In this document: positions 53,255 through 63,895 of the stretch, piece after piece
Numbering within the stretch: position 1 is the first letter of the stretch
Layout of the letters: each line of letters opens with the position of its first letter
DNA from: Cepaea nemoralis
Lineage: Eukaryota > Mollusca > Gastropoda > Stylommatophora > Helicidae
Direction: 5' to 3'
Assembly (NCBI GenBank): GCA_014155875.1
Contig: JACEFZ010013235.1
Span: 186,001-250,000 of the forward strand
DNA: 64,000 nt
Program-made: the position numbers and the translations under genes
The notes under the pieces: generated by a model
Databases searched by the model: none
Told to the model about the DNA's origin: nothing
What the model saw: only the letters and a program-made list of their open reading frames with translations

Positions 53255-53487
53255 CCAGTCTCCCTGGGTAGGGATGTAAACGACTTTCTCCGTAATCCTG
53301 TTTATCCACGAAGGGTAACGCAGCGCGCGACAATTGGAAGCGGTTCTCGCCGCGTTGGTAACTTACGGATAAGTGAGCCGGCCGCTCAGAAAGCAATGGC
53401 TAACTACTGAGGATAATCTTGCCAAGAAATCAACGACAGCGGTAAAATGCTGGTGTTGACAGCGATGTCCTGTAAAGGATATGCGAG
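53255..53487 (+). repeat. SINE-F copy, well preserved
   Basis: CGACTTTCTCCGTAATCCTG, GCGCGCGACAATTGGAAGCG, AGAAAGCAATGGCTAACTAC, CTTGCCAAGAAATCAACGAC, GACAGCGATGTCCTGTAAAG, then an A9 tail. It sits inside a LINE-B-like context: LINE-B-like phrases flank it at 53230 and 53490. Confidence 0.87.
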
Positions 53488-53755
53488 GGGAAAAAAAAAC
53501 AGATAAGAGAAATTAGACGTAAGCAGTCAACATTTCTGGACACATTATAAGAAGAAATAATTTAGAAAACTTGGTGACAACTGGCAAGATTGAGGAGGAA
53601 AGAACAAGGGGAAGAGTTAGAAGTAAATATCTGGATGGCTTGGCCAAGTGGCATGGTTGAGACATGAACACAGGGCTGATCCATGACTGTTGATCATGGA
53701 AGCTGGCGAAACTATGACAGCACACGCTTATCGGCATGGCACAAGATGATGAGTT
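53488..53755 (+). pseudogene. LINE-B C-terminal end
   Basis: Across small frame breaks: a SxHYKKK-like start, NNLENLVTTGKIEEERTRGR, VRSKYLDGLAKWHG, then LIHDC.SWKLAKL and HAYRHGTR with ATGATGAG. Same family as 1509-1745. The AAACAGATAAGAGAAATTAGAC phrase just after the SINE-F resumes the phrase interrupted at 53236-53250, so the SINE inserted into this LINE. Confidence 0.75.
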
Positions 53756-54608
53756 CAGTTTATCAAAATGTGACAGTGCAGTCTATAACATGTCTGCTGT
53801 GAGAAACACGTATGCCTGTCAGATGCTAGGGCTGCCTAAAGGTTATCCAAATGGCTTCTAAAGATAAATTGAGGAGAAGAGGAACCGGGAATCTCTCTAT
53901 GCAACAATGGGTTTATTTATATCGCCTGCAAGTGCTGCTGTGTGTGTGTATTTGTATATGCCAGTTGCATGCCTCGGGGTTTATATTTCTTTCATTTCAA
54001 GGTTAGGATTGCATTTGTTTTGTTTTTGAAGTGGGCGTTACTCGCAGGGTGAGCATATCATGCTGAGAACAACCAAAAACATTTCATGACCAAAAAGAAA
54101 GAAAAAACCGCGAACAATGTACAGGAGGAGCAAATGTTATATAGCCTGACATGTAGATAATTTCTGTCTCGGCATTGCAACAAGTACTATTCAACTGTTG
54201 TTATTGTCATGTGATATTATTGCTGACTATAATTGTTATATAGAATACATCATGCAGCCTGTTTGTAGCTTGTGTGTTTAAATATCATGATTACTTTCAG
54301 TGCTTCGGTTTGTAACTAAGACAATTTCTGGAGATATTTTTTAAAGTGATTCAGTTGATAGAATTGTGAAACGCAATGTTAGCCCCGCTTGCATATGATA
54401 AACATGCATGCTTTCAGCAGCAGAAATTGTTATAGATTCCACGGTTATTTTTGATAAACTGAACTATTGAGTTCCAGTTCTCTCTGCCGAGCGACTGTAT
54501 AGGTCACTATCATTATCGTTGTAATCATGTGCCATGCCGATTTTCCCCGCTACCCATATGCAGAAGTAGAATGCACACAAAGATTGTATTGTTGTTTTGA
54601 ATTAGAAC
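53756..54608. other. Unassigned region
   Basis: No coding domain or tandem repeat recognised. Confidence 0.4.
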
Positions 54609-54612
54609 AAGT

Positions 54613-54860
54613 GCAATGTCTCACAGTGGATTCTGAAGTCTGCCTAACCCTCGTGGTTGAAGACATGCGACCGCTCAATGTCTCACAATGGATTCTGAAG
54701 TCTGCCTAACGCTCGTGGTTGAAGACATACGACCGCTCAATGTCTCACAGTGGATTCCAATTTTGCCTAATCCTCGTGGTTGAAGACATACGACCGCTCA
54801 ATGTCTCACAGAGGATTCCAATTTTGCATAATCCTCGTGGTTGAAGACATACGACCCTCT
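54613..54860. repeat. Minisatellite, ~62-bp unit, four copies
   Basis: CAATGTCTCACAGTGGATTC, TGAAGTCTGCCTAACCCTCG, TGGTTGAAGACATGCGACCG. The later two copies share a TCCAATTTTGC variant. Confidence 0.92.
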
Positions 54861-54884
54861 TCTCGGAAACTCCAATTGTTTTAT

Positions 54885-55160
54885 TCGTTCGCTTTCAACT
54901 CAAGCTTAGTTATTACACATGTTACCACCTCTAGTGTACTGGACTGATCTTTGCGTGCGGATTAGCTTTCCCTATTACTAGTGTCCCTCACCATCAGGCG
55001 AACCCACTTCAGAGGCACTTGTAATTTGCGACCCGAGTCAAGGACGAGATGTCAACATTTTAGTCCAACTGACCGGTATAAGGGTTGAACCCGCTACCTC
55101 GGCACCATTACACCAGGTGTTTAAGAAAGAGTGCTCTTATCCTTTTAGTCATGGTGACCT
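54885..55160 (-). repeat. SINE-A, full length
   Basis: Reverse complement of SINE-A: AGCGAACGAATAAAACAATTGG end, GATCTTTGCGTGCGGATTAG, CATCAGGCGAACCCACTTC, CCAACTGACCGGTATAAGGG, TTGAACCCG (B box), TGCTCTTATCCTTTTAGTCA (A-box side). Confidence 0.87.
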
Positions 55161-55535
55161 ACAAACTCCCATATAGTTCAGTATATATGTACAATTTTCA
55201 GGTGCGATAATTTTCTTGGAGACCTGCTTGTAGTTTACCTAGATTACCATAACAACTGGTTATGATGTGATTGACGTTCATTAGGAACACCTTCGGGAAT
55301 AACCACCCAGGCAATGTAAGAAGCCAGGCGTTGATGCTTCAATCATTTTGACCAAAGCACAAACCAGTTGATTTGAGAAAAAACAGTGTTAATGTTGTCA
55401 CAAGTAATAATAACCCCGAGAACCGTAAATTCAGAGTGGAAAGTAAATAAAACTGCGTAAGCTTGATTATATTTTTCTTGCGAGTCATACGTTTACAGCT
55501 AGCTGAAATCAGACTTTACAAGATTAGCCGGGTAA
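55161..55535. other. Unassigned region
   Basis: Nothing recognised. Confidence 0.4.
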
Positions 55536-55539
55536 GTGT

Positions 55540-56050
55540 AATAAAAACCATTTGTTGCGTAGTGCTGAAGACCATTTGTTGAGTAGTGTTGAAGACCATA
55601 TGTTTAGTAGTGCTGAAGACTAATTGTTGAGTAGGGCTGAAGACCATTTGTTGAGTAGTGCTGAAGACCATGTGTTGAGTAGTGCTGAAAACCATTTGTT
55701 GAGTATTTCTAAAGACTATTTGTTGAGCAGTGCTGAAGACCATTTGTTGATTAGTGTTGAAGACCACTTGTTGAGTAGTGCTGAAGACCACTTGTTGAGT
55801 AGTGCTGAAGACCACTTGTTGAGTAGTGATGAAGACCGTTTTTTGAGTATTCCTGAAGAACATTTGTTGAGCAGTACTGAAGACAACCTGTTTTATAGTG
55901 CTGAAGAACATTTGTTTTATAGTGCTGAAGAACATTTGTTTTATAGTGCTGAAGAACATTTGTTCAGTATTCCTGAAGACTATTTTGTTTAGTATTCCTG
56001 GAGACTGTTTGTTAAGTATTCATGAAGACCATTTGTTGAGTAGCCCTGAA
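55540..56050. repeat. Minisatellite, 24-bp unit, ~21 copies
   Basis: AGTGCTGAAGACCATTTGTTG and AGT. Both strands are open through it (up to 147 codons) because the unit is 8 codons. Variants such as GTTTTATAG are clustered (55890-55945), showing block duplication. Confidence 0.95.
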
Positions 56051-56059
56051 GCAAACGAT

Positions 56060-56785
56060 AACACATTTAATCCAAATGTATAGACAGCCAAAGGTAAGAA
56101 CCTGTCTTTTCGCAAAGGTAAGAATCTATCTCTTGATTACTTAGATAAGTGTGTGTGTGTGCGCGCGCGCGCGCGTGCGATGTCTAAAACTCCTCATGAC
56201 GTGAAAAATTGTCTCCCCCTCCCCCTCCTTTTTTTTTATATCTCTGCGAAAAACATCATTACAAAAACATACAACAATATTGTGTTGCTAGTTATACATG
56301 TTAGTTGCATATCCTTTGCAGGACGTCGCAATCAATCAGTTATTTTTTTTTTTATAATACAAAACTATAATGGGGGTTAAAAAACAATTACCTATACCCG
56401 CATAACTAAACGAGTACTAGCAAGGAATACACACATATCAGACTGGGAGCATGGGATAACTTCACTTCTGAGTATTAACTTCAGAATAACATTTGACATT
56501 TTCCGAAACAGGCTGTACAACGAACATTGTTATTCTTTGTAGCGTCACATCTTTTGCCCTTTTATTTATTTCCCCGGAGGAAGGCGGTCCTGATATGCTG
56601 TGCATTAAAGGTATTTCATTTATTCACAAGTCGACGATCCCGCGGGTACAAGGGGATAGACAATGTGCTATTGGGGCGGAACTCTACAGCTGTGAGAAGA
56701 AGACAGTTGGTTTATGTATAAGGCGCGCGGTAAAGGATGGATTGTGGTTAAGACAGAAGAGCATTGTTGAGCAATGGAATTACTA
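56060..56785. other. Unassigned region with a SINE-F trace and (GC)n
   Basis: (GT)n/(GC)n at 56151-56178. TTAGTTGCATATCCTTTGCA at 56301 resembles the antisense 3' end of SINE-F. No gene recognised. Confidence 0.45.
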
Positions 56786-56789
56786 TCGG

Positions 56790-57300
56790 ATACGCGAGTA
56801 TTAGCGTATGATACACGAGTACTGGCATGAAATACACGAGTACTAAGGTCGGATACACAAGTCTTGCCATAGGATACACGAGTACTGACGTGGGATACAC
56901 CAGTACTAATGTGGGATACACAAGTCTCAGCATGGGATATACGAGTCTTAGCATGGGATACACGAGTGCCGGCGTGGGATACATGAGTACTAATGTGGGA
57001 TACACAAGTCTCAGCATGGGATACACGAGACTTAGCATGGGATACACAGGTCTTAGCATGGGATACACGAGTACTAATATGGGATGTACAAGTCTTAGCG
57101 TGGGATATACGATTCTTAGCATTGGACACACGAGTCTTAGCATAGGATACGCGAGTGCCGGCGTGGGATACACGAGTACTAATGTGGGATACACAAGTAT
57201 TAGTATGGGATACACGAGACTTAGCATGGGATACACACGTCTTAGCATGGGATATACGAGTACTAATGTGAAGTACACAAGTCTAGCATGGGATACACAT
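56790..57300. repeat. Minisatellite, 21-bp unit, ~24 copies
   Basis: GGATACACGAGTCTTAGCAT and GGATACACGAGTACTAATGT variants alternate in blocks. The unit is seven codons, giving long open frames on both strands. Confidence 0.95.
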
Positions 57301-57304
57301 GTAT

Positions 57305-58055
57305 GTATGCATTAATGTTTGTTCATGCGTATATGCATGCATGCAAGTTTGTGTATGTGTGGACGCATACTACATGTATATATGTGAGTATCTATCCTCT
57401 TCTGCCTGCTTGTTTTGATGCATGTCTGCTTGTCTTTCTCTTTAGTGCATCCGTCTGCGTGTTTATCATTACTATACACCTTCCCTCCTGTCTGTTTACG
57501 AATACACGCACGGCTGGTATGTTTAAATAATTGACTCTCGCCATTCACAAAACAATGAATTATGCTCCAAATAGCTGACATTTCTCGGTTAATCGCAAAC
57601 TGTAGAACTCTCAACATTTAGATGTTATCAGTTTCTCACACATACACATGTAACATTTTTCCCCCCAAGGAAAGTTTCGTTCCTGCTATACCATTTTTTT
57701 TAAAAATTCTCTTTTGATTCTGTTTTCATTCTGTTTTCCAGTGTGGTCTAAACTCTACCATGCGGTTTCCATCGTCTTATTCCTTATTGCCTGTTTGCCC
57801 TCCGATCATCAAAGAATAGACTGTCAAGTTGACAGATTTACAACAAATTCCTCAAATATTTGCCCGTAATTGATAAACGGCTTTCGGGTTCCCTTTCCCC
57901 TCCCAGCCACATCTTGGTTTTATGACCCAGAAATCTTTGGTTGAAATTAGCACTAAAGACATGTTTTTTTCGTTCTGTTTTTCTCGAGGTTGTGACTGTA
58001 GCGGAACGAACCGATTTACATGTGAGCCCCGAACGTGCATAAATTGAAGAAAATG
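57305..58055. other. Unassigned region
   Basis: GCAT/GTAT-rich start, otherwise no repeat or coding domain recognised. Confidence 0.4.
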
Positions 58056-58056
58056 A

Positions 58057-58059
<3 letters not shown>

Positions 58060-58129
<70 letters not shown>

Positions 58130-58148
58130 TATATATATATATATATAT
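58060..58148. repeat. (AT)n microsatellite
   Basis: About 43 AT units with one G interruption at about 58128. Confidence 0.97.
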
Positions 58149-58149
58149 G

Positions 58150-58740
58150 AGATAGGAGCCTCTCTACTACTAGGCGCGTCCACTGGGACGAATGGGTGGA
58201 GTGGCCTCTAGATATTTTGTCTAGGGGTCAGCTGTGAATATGTTAAATAAGCAGCCGTGGACCAACACGAGCGATGGTCACTGAGAGGAGGCGAGTTCAT
58301 TGGTGGGACAGCTATCTCTATAAAATACCTCAAAACTCTATGTCAGAGGGCCGGCCATAGCAGAGCAATTTGTCGCAGTAAGACGGAAATCTTCCGGCAC
58401 TGCATTGAAAAGCTTTTACAGGCAATACACACAAAAAAGGAGGCAAAAATACTAAATAAAAAGTCATAAGGATTACAACCAATCAAGCCGAAAGAGCCAG
58501 GAGCCTACACCAAGAAAGGAAACCACAAGAGGAGACGGGCACAAAGGATAGCCGCCGACCAACCCCCCACCCCCCCCCCCCCCCCCCCAGCTGACGTCAC
58601 AGACACAAACGCTTATGTAACCGGTCTGAGGGAGGACTCACTCGTAAGAGCGCACAAGACAAGAAACAGGGCTAAACACCCCACAAAAACCACGGCTCTC
58701 AACAATAAGCACCGCTGAGGAAGCGGGTTAGACGAGACCG
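58150..58740 (+). other. Unassigned coding-like segment
   Basis: A 70-codon frame (58257-58469) and the A-rich, Arg/Lys-rich stretch after it look like fragments of a decayed coding sequence. CTQRAGHSRAICRS-like residues are present but there is no full zinc motif. A C-run interrupts it at about 58566. It could be part of an unidentified retrotransposon. Confidence 0.3.
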
Positions 58741-58744
58741 AATG

Positions 58745-59128
58745 TGGAATTTTTTTTTCGAAAATTAGAATTGGAATGACATGGTCATCGGTGTGTAAGA
58801 GCTGCCATATATGACCTCTCCCCCTGCTGCCTTGCGGTGTCTGTCTCTTTAGAAAGGCTATTTATTGGAGTCAACCATACACAAACCGCTGTATTTTCCC
58901 AAGAAAATCATGCTTCGAAGTAATATTGATCAAGATACGACGTTAGTGGGGATTCCAGGGGAGTCTTTTCGTCCGGTAGGGAGCATCATGTGCTACAGGT
59001 GATGCCCGAGTAAGGGATTCGAGGACCTAAGGCTAGTGTAAATATGTAGGTTGTTAAGACCAACAAATGACAAAATGTGATTTAAAATGTCACAATCTGA
59101 CCTTAAAACGTAACATACCGCCTTCAAA
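58745..59128. other. Unassigned region
   Basis: Nothing recognised apart from a CTGCCTTGCGGTGTCTGTC phrase that resembles the SINE-C 3' end. Confidence 0.35.
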
Positions 59129-59210
59129 TCCCCCCCCCCCCCCACACACACACACACATACACACACGCACACACAATAATTAAATAAATAAATAAATAA
59201 ATAAATAAAA
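59129..59210. repeat. C-run, (CA)n and (AATA)n
   Basis: C14, then (CA)n with interruptions, then eight AATA units. Confidence 0.95.
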
Positions 59211-59339
59211 TCACCGAACTCCATTTCTTTAAATATCGGACTGCTTAGTTCTTACATAACAAGTTGCAACCTAATAAAATGAACTAGGTTTTATTTAAAG
59301 TGTTTTACTTTAGTTTACAGCTAAATTCCACAGCCTTGG

Positions 59340-59393
59340 ATAAAAAATTTAAGTTAATTTAGTAAGTAAAGTAATTAAGTAAATTTAGTAAGT

Positions 59394-59460
<67 letters not shown>

Positions 59461-59493
59461 GGTAAGTAGGTAGGTAGGTAGGTAGGTAGGTAG

Positions 59494-59527
<34 letters not shown>

Positions 59528-59563
59528 TAATTAAGTAAAGAAAGTAAGTAAGTAAGTAAGTAG

Positions 59564-59622
<59 letters not shown>

Positions 59623-59987
59623 TAATTAAGTAAAGAAAGTAAGTAAGTAAGTAGAGTAAGTAAGTAAGTAAATAGAGTAAGTAAGTAAGTAAGTAAGAAA
59701 AATAATTAAGTAAAGAAAGTAAGTAAGTAAGTAAGTAGAGTGAGTAAGTAAGTAAGTAAAATAAGTAAGTAGAGTAAGTAAGTAAGAAAGTAAGTAAGTA
59801 AGTAAGTAACGTAATAAGTAAAGTAAGTAAATAAAGTGAATAAAGTAAAGTAAGTAAGTAAGTAAGTAAGTAAAGTAAGTAAGTAAGTAAGTAAGTAAGT
59901 AGGTAGGTAGGTAGGTAGGTAGGTAAGTAAGTAAGTAAGTAAGTAAGTAAAATAATTAAGTAAAGAAAGTAAGTAAGTAAGTAAGTA

Positions 59988-60020
<33 letters not shown>

Positions 60021-60119
60021 GGTAGGTAGGTAGGTAGGTAGGTAGGTAGGTAGGTAGGTAGGTAAGTAAGTAAGTAAGTAAGTAAAATAATTAAGTAAAG
60101 AAAGTAAGTAAGTAAGTAG

Positions 60120-60150
<31 letters not shown>

Positions 60151-60590
60151 TAATTAAGTAAAGAAAGTAAGTAAGTAAGTAGAGTAAGTAAGTAAGTAAG
60201 TAAAATAATTAAGTAAAGAAAGTAAGTAAGTAAGTAAGTAAGTAGAGTAAGTAAGTAAGTAAGTAAGTAAAATAATTAAGTAAAGAAAGTAAGTAAGTAA
60301 GTAAGTAAGAATAATAAGTAAGTAGAGTAAGTAAGTAAGAAGGTAAGTAAGTAAGTAAGTAAAGTAAGTAACGTAATAAGTAAAGTAATTAAATAAAGTG
60401 AGTAAAGTAAGTAAAGTAATTAAATAAAGTAAGTAAAGTAAGAAAGGTAATTAAATAAAGTAAGTAAAGTATGTAAAGTAATTAAGTAAAATAAGTAAGT
60501 AAGTAAAGTAAGTAAAATAAGTTGAGTAAGTTAAGCAAGTAAGTAAAATAAGTTAAGTAATTAAGTAAAGTAAGTAAGTAAAGGACACAT
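59340..60590. repeat. Degenerate (GTAA)n array with higher-order structure
   Basis: About 1.25 kb built from AAGT units. Within it a longer block, AAAATAATTAAGTAAAGAAAG flanked by AAGT runs, recurs about eight times, and GGTA runs appear three times (59468, 59900, 60020). So the array evolved by duplication of multi-unit blocks, not only slippage. Confidence 0.95.
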
Positions 60591-60648
60591 TTGCAAGCCT
60601 TAATGTATATTGGACATATGGTGTTAGACCCATATTTTTATAGACCAA
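60590..60648 (-). repeat. SINE-B 3' fragment
   Basis: TGGACATATGGTGTTAGACC, CATATTTTTATAGACCAAC on the plus strand is the antisense SINE-B 3' end. Element K starts right after it, so K may have inserted into this SINE. Confidence 0.65.
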
Positions 60649-61772
60649 CTAGCTGACCCGGCCCGGCTTCGCCCAGGCCCTGGAGGGGATCTATCTATCT
60701 ATCAGTCTGTCTGTCTGCTTGTTTGTCTGTCTGTCTGGCTGACCCGGCCCGGCTTCACCCAGTCCCTGGTGGGGAGCATCTCATTTAATTCATATAAGTA
60801 GTCATATAAGCTCTCCCGTTCCCGACTATCTGTCTGTCTATCTGTCTGTCTGTCTGTCTGACCCGGCCCGGCTTCACCCAGTCCCTGGTGGGGAGCATCT
60901 CATTTAATTCATATACGTAGTCATATAAGCTCTCCCGTTCCCGACTATCTGTTTGTCTGTCTATCTGTCTGTCTGTCTGTCCCGGCCCGGCTTCACCCAG
61001 TCCCTGGTGGGGAGCATCTCATTTAATTCATATACGTAGTCATATAAGCTCTCCCGTTCCCGACTGTCTGTCTGTCTATCTGTCTGTCTGTCTGACCCGG
61101 CCCGGCTTCACCCAGTCCCTGGTGGGGAGCATGTCATTTAATTCATATAAGTAGTCAAATAAGCTTCCGTTCCCGACTATCTGTCTGTCTGTCTATCTAT
61201 CTGACCCGGCGTGGTTTCGCCCAGCTCCTGGCGCACAGTAACTTAAAAGAATGTCCTTCCACACACCATTCATTATTTTTAATGAAAACTGTTTTTAATC
61301 ACCGACATGACAGTTGATAAGTTCTTTAAGCAGAAAAAGATGGGTTACAATGTTATGCATTATGCATTATTTTTATGAAAACTTTGAAAATGCCTTAAAG
61401 ATTATATCATTATTTATTATAACTCATATGCCTGAAAATAACTATAGACAAAGAGTTTAACAATAGTGCAAGTAAGTCCAACAATATGACTATAAAGTAT
61501 ATAGAAATGTTATTAAAAGTTATGCCCCTTGAAATAACTTTTCTAGAGTGAAGTCCCCCTGCTATATAGAAATTATATAATGAAAATGAAAAAGTAAATG
61601 TTATTAAATAAGTAGAAGATTTTACACTAAGAAACTATTATAGTCGGTTGCACAGGAATGAAAGGACGACGTGTAGAAAATTTCATCTCAATCGGATGTA
61701 CCGTTATCGAACGCATCCAATACAAACAAACAAACAAACAAAGCCACATACACTCTGTTTTATAGATATAGA
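60649..61772 (+). mobile_element. Element K: CTAGCTGACCCGGC-type repeat with internal ~118-bp tandem units
   Basis: The left end CTAGCTGACCCGGCCCGGCT and the right end with TTTCATCTCAATCGGATGTA, a CAAACAAACAAACAAAC tract and TTTTATAGATATAGATT are, from memory, the two ends of a dispersed invertebrate element. Inside the left part, the segment GACCCGGCCCGGCTTCACCC to TCCCGACTATCTG plus (GTCT)n is repeated about five times (starts near 60741, 60860, 60981, 61094, 61203). No coding sequence is visible. The class is uncertain. Confidence 0.6.
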
Positions 61773-61786
61773 TTGGAACTTTACAA

Positions 61787-61875
61787 ATGTTGCATGTCCT
61801 TTGCGGGACGTTGTGACCAAACTCAAGTTGATTTTCTAGACACTTTTACAGTAGCTAGTTTGCCATTCAGGAAAG
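61787..61875 (-). repeat. SINE-F 3' fragment
   Basis: Antisense TTGCATGTCCTTTGCGGGAC, AAGTTGATTTTCTAGACAC, AGTTTGCCATTCAGGAAAG. Confidence 0.55.
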
Positions 61876-62039
61876 AATTCAGGAGCTTACTAATCAAGAA
61901 CACGTACATCAGCAGGCTGCCTAAAGACGAAAGATGGAAAAATTATAATAGAAAAAGATAAGAATCTACATGTATGGTCAGATTATGTGAAAAACCTTTA
62001 TGATGATAACAGATAAGAACAGTGTGATATTCTGAATAA

Positions 62040-62446
62040 TAATGAAAGACCACCATTTTTGAAGATGGAGGTTCGAAATGTTCTTAACCATATGAAAACT
62101 GGCAAGATTCCCGGTTCAGACAACATCACAACAGAAATGATTAATGTTTTAGAAGAATATGGAATAGACCAAGTTTCCAGACTGCTGAATACAATATATG
62201 ATGCTGGCGATATATGTAATGAATTATGTAATTATGTATTTATTGCAATCCCAAAGAAATCATGAGCCTTGGAATGTGATCAACATCGAACAATAAGTAT
62301 AATGAGACACATCACGAACATTTTGTTAAGAATTATCATGCAAAGAGTTAGGAAGAAAATAGAACATGAAATAGGAGAAGAACAATGTGGGTTTGTGGAA
62401 GACGATGGTACAGTAAATGCTGTGTGTATGCTGATAACATTACTTG
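62040..62446 (+). pseudogene. LINE-E RT, fingers/palm part 1, interrupted at 62446
   Basis: Plus-strand RT with one internal stop. MEVRNVLNHMKTGKIPGSDN (RT motif with GxDNI), ITTEMINVLEEYGID, VSRLLNTIYDAGDI, VFIAIPKKS then TGA, ALECDQHRTISIMRHI (DQHRxIS motif), NILLRIIMQRVRKKI, EIGEEQCGFVEDDGTVNAVC (QCGFV motif), MLITL. The frame then runs into the 3' repeat of an inserted LINE-A. The frame resumes 1.45 kb later at 63900. The insertion destroys the gene and the earlier stop shows it was probably already dead or nearly so. Confidence 0.9.
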
Positions 62447-63485
62447 ATTGATTGATTGATTGATTTAGGAACCGACATCACAGCATTCGGGACATTCCCA
62501 TAAGCGCTCCGTCTCCATCCTCAGCAGCCAGCGAAGAGTTCCAACACTAATAGTTCCAGTAGCAATCTGATTATATGTCCGTGTCGCCTTTCCTCCGAGC
62601 GCCGAGCGTCGGCCAAATCCCCTCGTCACACCTCGTTGTCTCATTCTTACCAGACCATGGTGCTCCATCTGCTCCTCCGAGGTGTACACGTGCTCCCACA
62701 AGGCCGCAACCACGTCTGCCTTGTCATGCATCAATACTCCACCAAATTTTGCCGAGCCAGCCAATCTGTCCGCCTGTTCATTCCCCAGCACACCGGCATG
62801 CCCAGGAGAAAAGATCCAGGTGATGCTTACTACCCGTGACCTCCGAAGCGAAGCAAGCCACTCTGCACGAAGCCTACCTGTTCTCACCCTTCTCAGCATG
62901 CTTTCTGAGTCAGTTACAATCACAATGTGTGTATGTATCGTGTTTTCTATCCAGCGGAAAGCTGCACTGACCGCCTCCACCTCCATTCTTAAGCTAGATG
63001 TAGTGTTATCATACGCCAGGCTCTCCTGCACCAAACGCCGACCATTAGTTTTTGCCAAGAACCCCCAGGCACTTCTCCTACCTCTCAACACTGACCCATC
63101 CGTGTAGATAATCACATCACCCGGGCGAGAATTTTCCTGAATTAGTTGCTGAATTTCCACTTCCGTGGCCCCTGCTGGCCACTCCCTGCACTCCCGGCTC
63201 AATGTTATTACAACTCTGCGCAAGTCTGACTGGACGGCTGGCACTCTGACCCACTCCTCTCTTCGCCTGATGTTCTCCAAGGGGCACACCTGTCTGATCG
63301 TATCCTCCGCCTGAGCCATCCATGATTTCCCTCTTATCAGTCTCTGACCCTTAACTACGTCCAGCGCCTCATGCAACGGGTGATCTGTGTCTGCAGCTAC
63401 TCTGAGGTATGCCTTCGCTTGCATCACCTTGTGCCTACTAGCAACAGTAGGAAGACCAAGGATGTAACGCAATGTTCTATAAAAG
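62447..63485 (-). pseudogene. LINE-A 3' part: RNase H domain and C-terminus (335-codon frame)
   Basis: An unbroken minus-strand frame of 335 codons from 63472, and open a little further upstream to the truncation near 63485. Order: YRTLRYILGLPTVASRHKV (end of RT thumb/connection), DTIRQVCPLENIRRREEWVR, then RNase H: VIIYTDGSVLRGRRSAWGFL (first Asp), RMEVEAVSAAFRWI (the Glu), IVIVTDSESMLRRV (second Asp), IFSPGHAGVLGNEQADRLAG (His and last Asp), then VAALWEHVYTSEEQMEHH, TGTISVGTLRWLLRM, LWECPECCDVGS. All RNase H catalytic residues are present. GATGTCGGTTCCTAAATCAA and (ATCA)n follow. It is the youngest-looking LINE copy here, but 5'-truncated. Confidence 0.92.
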
Positions 63486-63486
63486 T

Positions 63487-63895
63487 AACCCGCCCGGTGG
63501 CGAATGTTTTACGGACGCAGTTCGTAATCCCGCATACCCGCGTTCAAAACACAGTTGTGTTGTTTTTTTTTTAACGAAATGGTGTGGCTGCCGGTCGTTC
63601 AGAAAGCAATGGCAAATTGTTTTCCGCATATCTTATTACAGGACATCGCTGTCAACAACAGCATTTTACCACTGTTGTTGATTTCTTGCCAAGATTACGC
63701 TCAGTAGTTTGCCATTGCTTTCTGAGAGGCCGGCTCACAAATCCCGTAAGTAACTGAAGCGGGGAGAACCGCTACCGATTCTCACGCAGCTGCGTTTGCT
63801 CACGTGGACAAACTACTTAACTTAAACTTGCCCAGGAATCACGAACAGCCAAAACATGACTGGGATTGACTGCCACGTCCTTGAAGGACAACTAA
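63487..63895 (+). repeat. SINE-F (outer copy), split by a second SINE-F
   Basis: 5' part 63487-63611: CCCGGTGGCGAATG, ACGGACGCAGTTCGTAATCC, GTGGCTGCCGGTCGTTCAG, AAAGCAATGGCAAA. 3' part 63822-63895: CAAACTACTTAACTTAAAC, TTGCCCAGGAATCACGAACA, GACTGCCACGTCCTTGAAGG. The parts join in register with the SINE-F consensus (GGCAAACTACTG). Confidence 0.8.
63612..63821 (-). repeat. SINE-F (inner copy) nested in the outer SINE-F
   Basis: Antisense TTACAGGACATCGCTGTCAA, TTGATTTCTTGCCAAGATTA, GTAGTTTGCCATTGCTTTCT, GGCCGGCTCACAAATCCCGT, AACCGCTACCGATTCTC. CAAA at both junctions may be a short target duplication. Confidence 0.82.

Noticed and set aside
55540..57300. Repeat proteins of 120-176 codons (AEDHLLSS-like and YTSLSMG-like units)
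   Set aside because: Codon-multiple minisatellites, open on both strands. Antisense versions are just as long, so the frames carry no evidence of coding.
58257..58469. Possible small zinc-binding protein (CQRAGH...C)
   Set aside because: Cysteine and histidine spacing does not complete a knuckle or finger. It is left as unassigned coding-like sequence.
62682..63107. 141-codon plus-strand frame
   Set aside because: Antisense shadow of the LINE-A RNase H frame.
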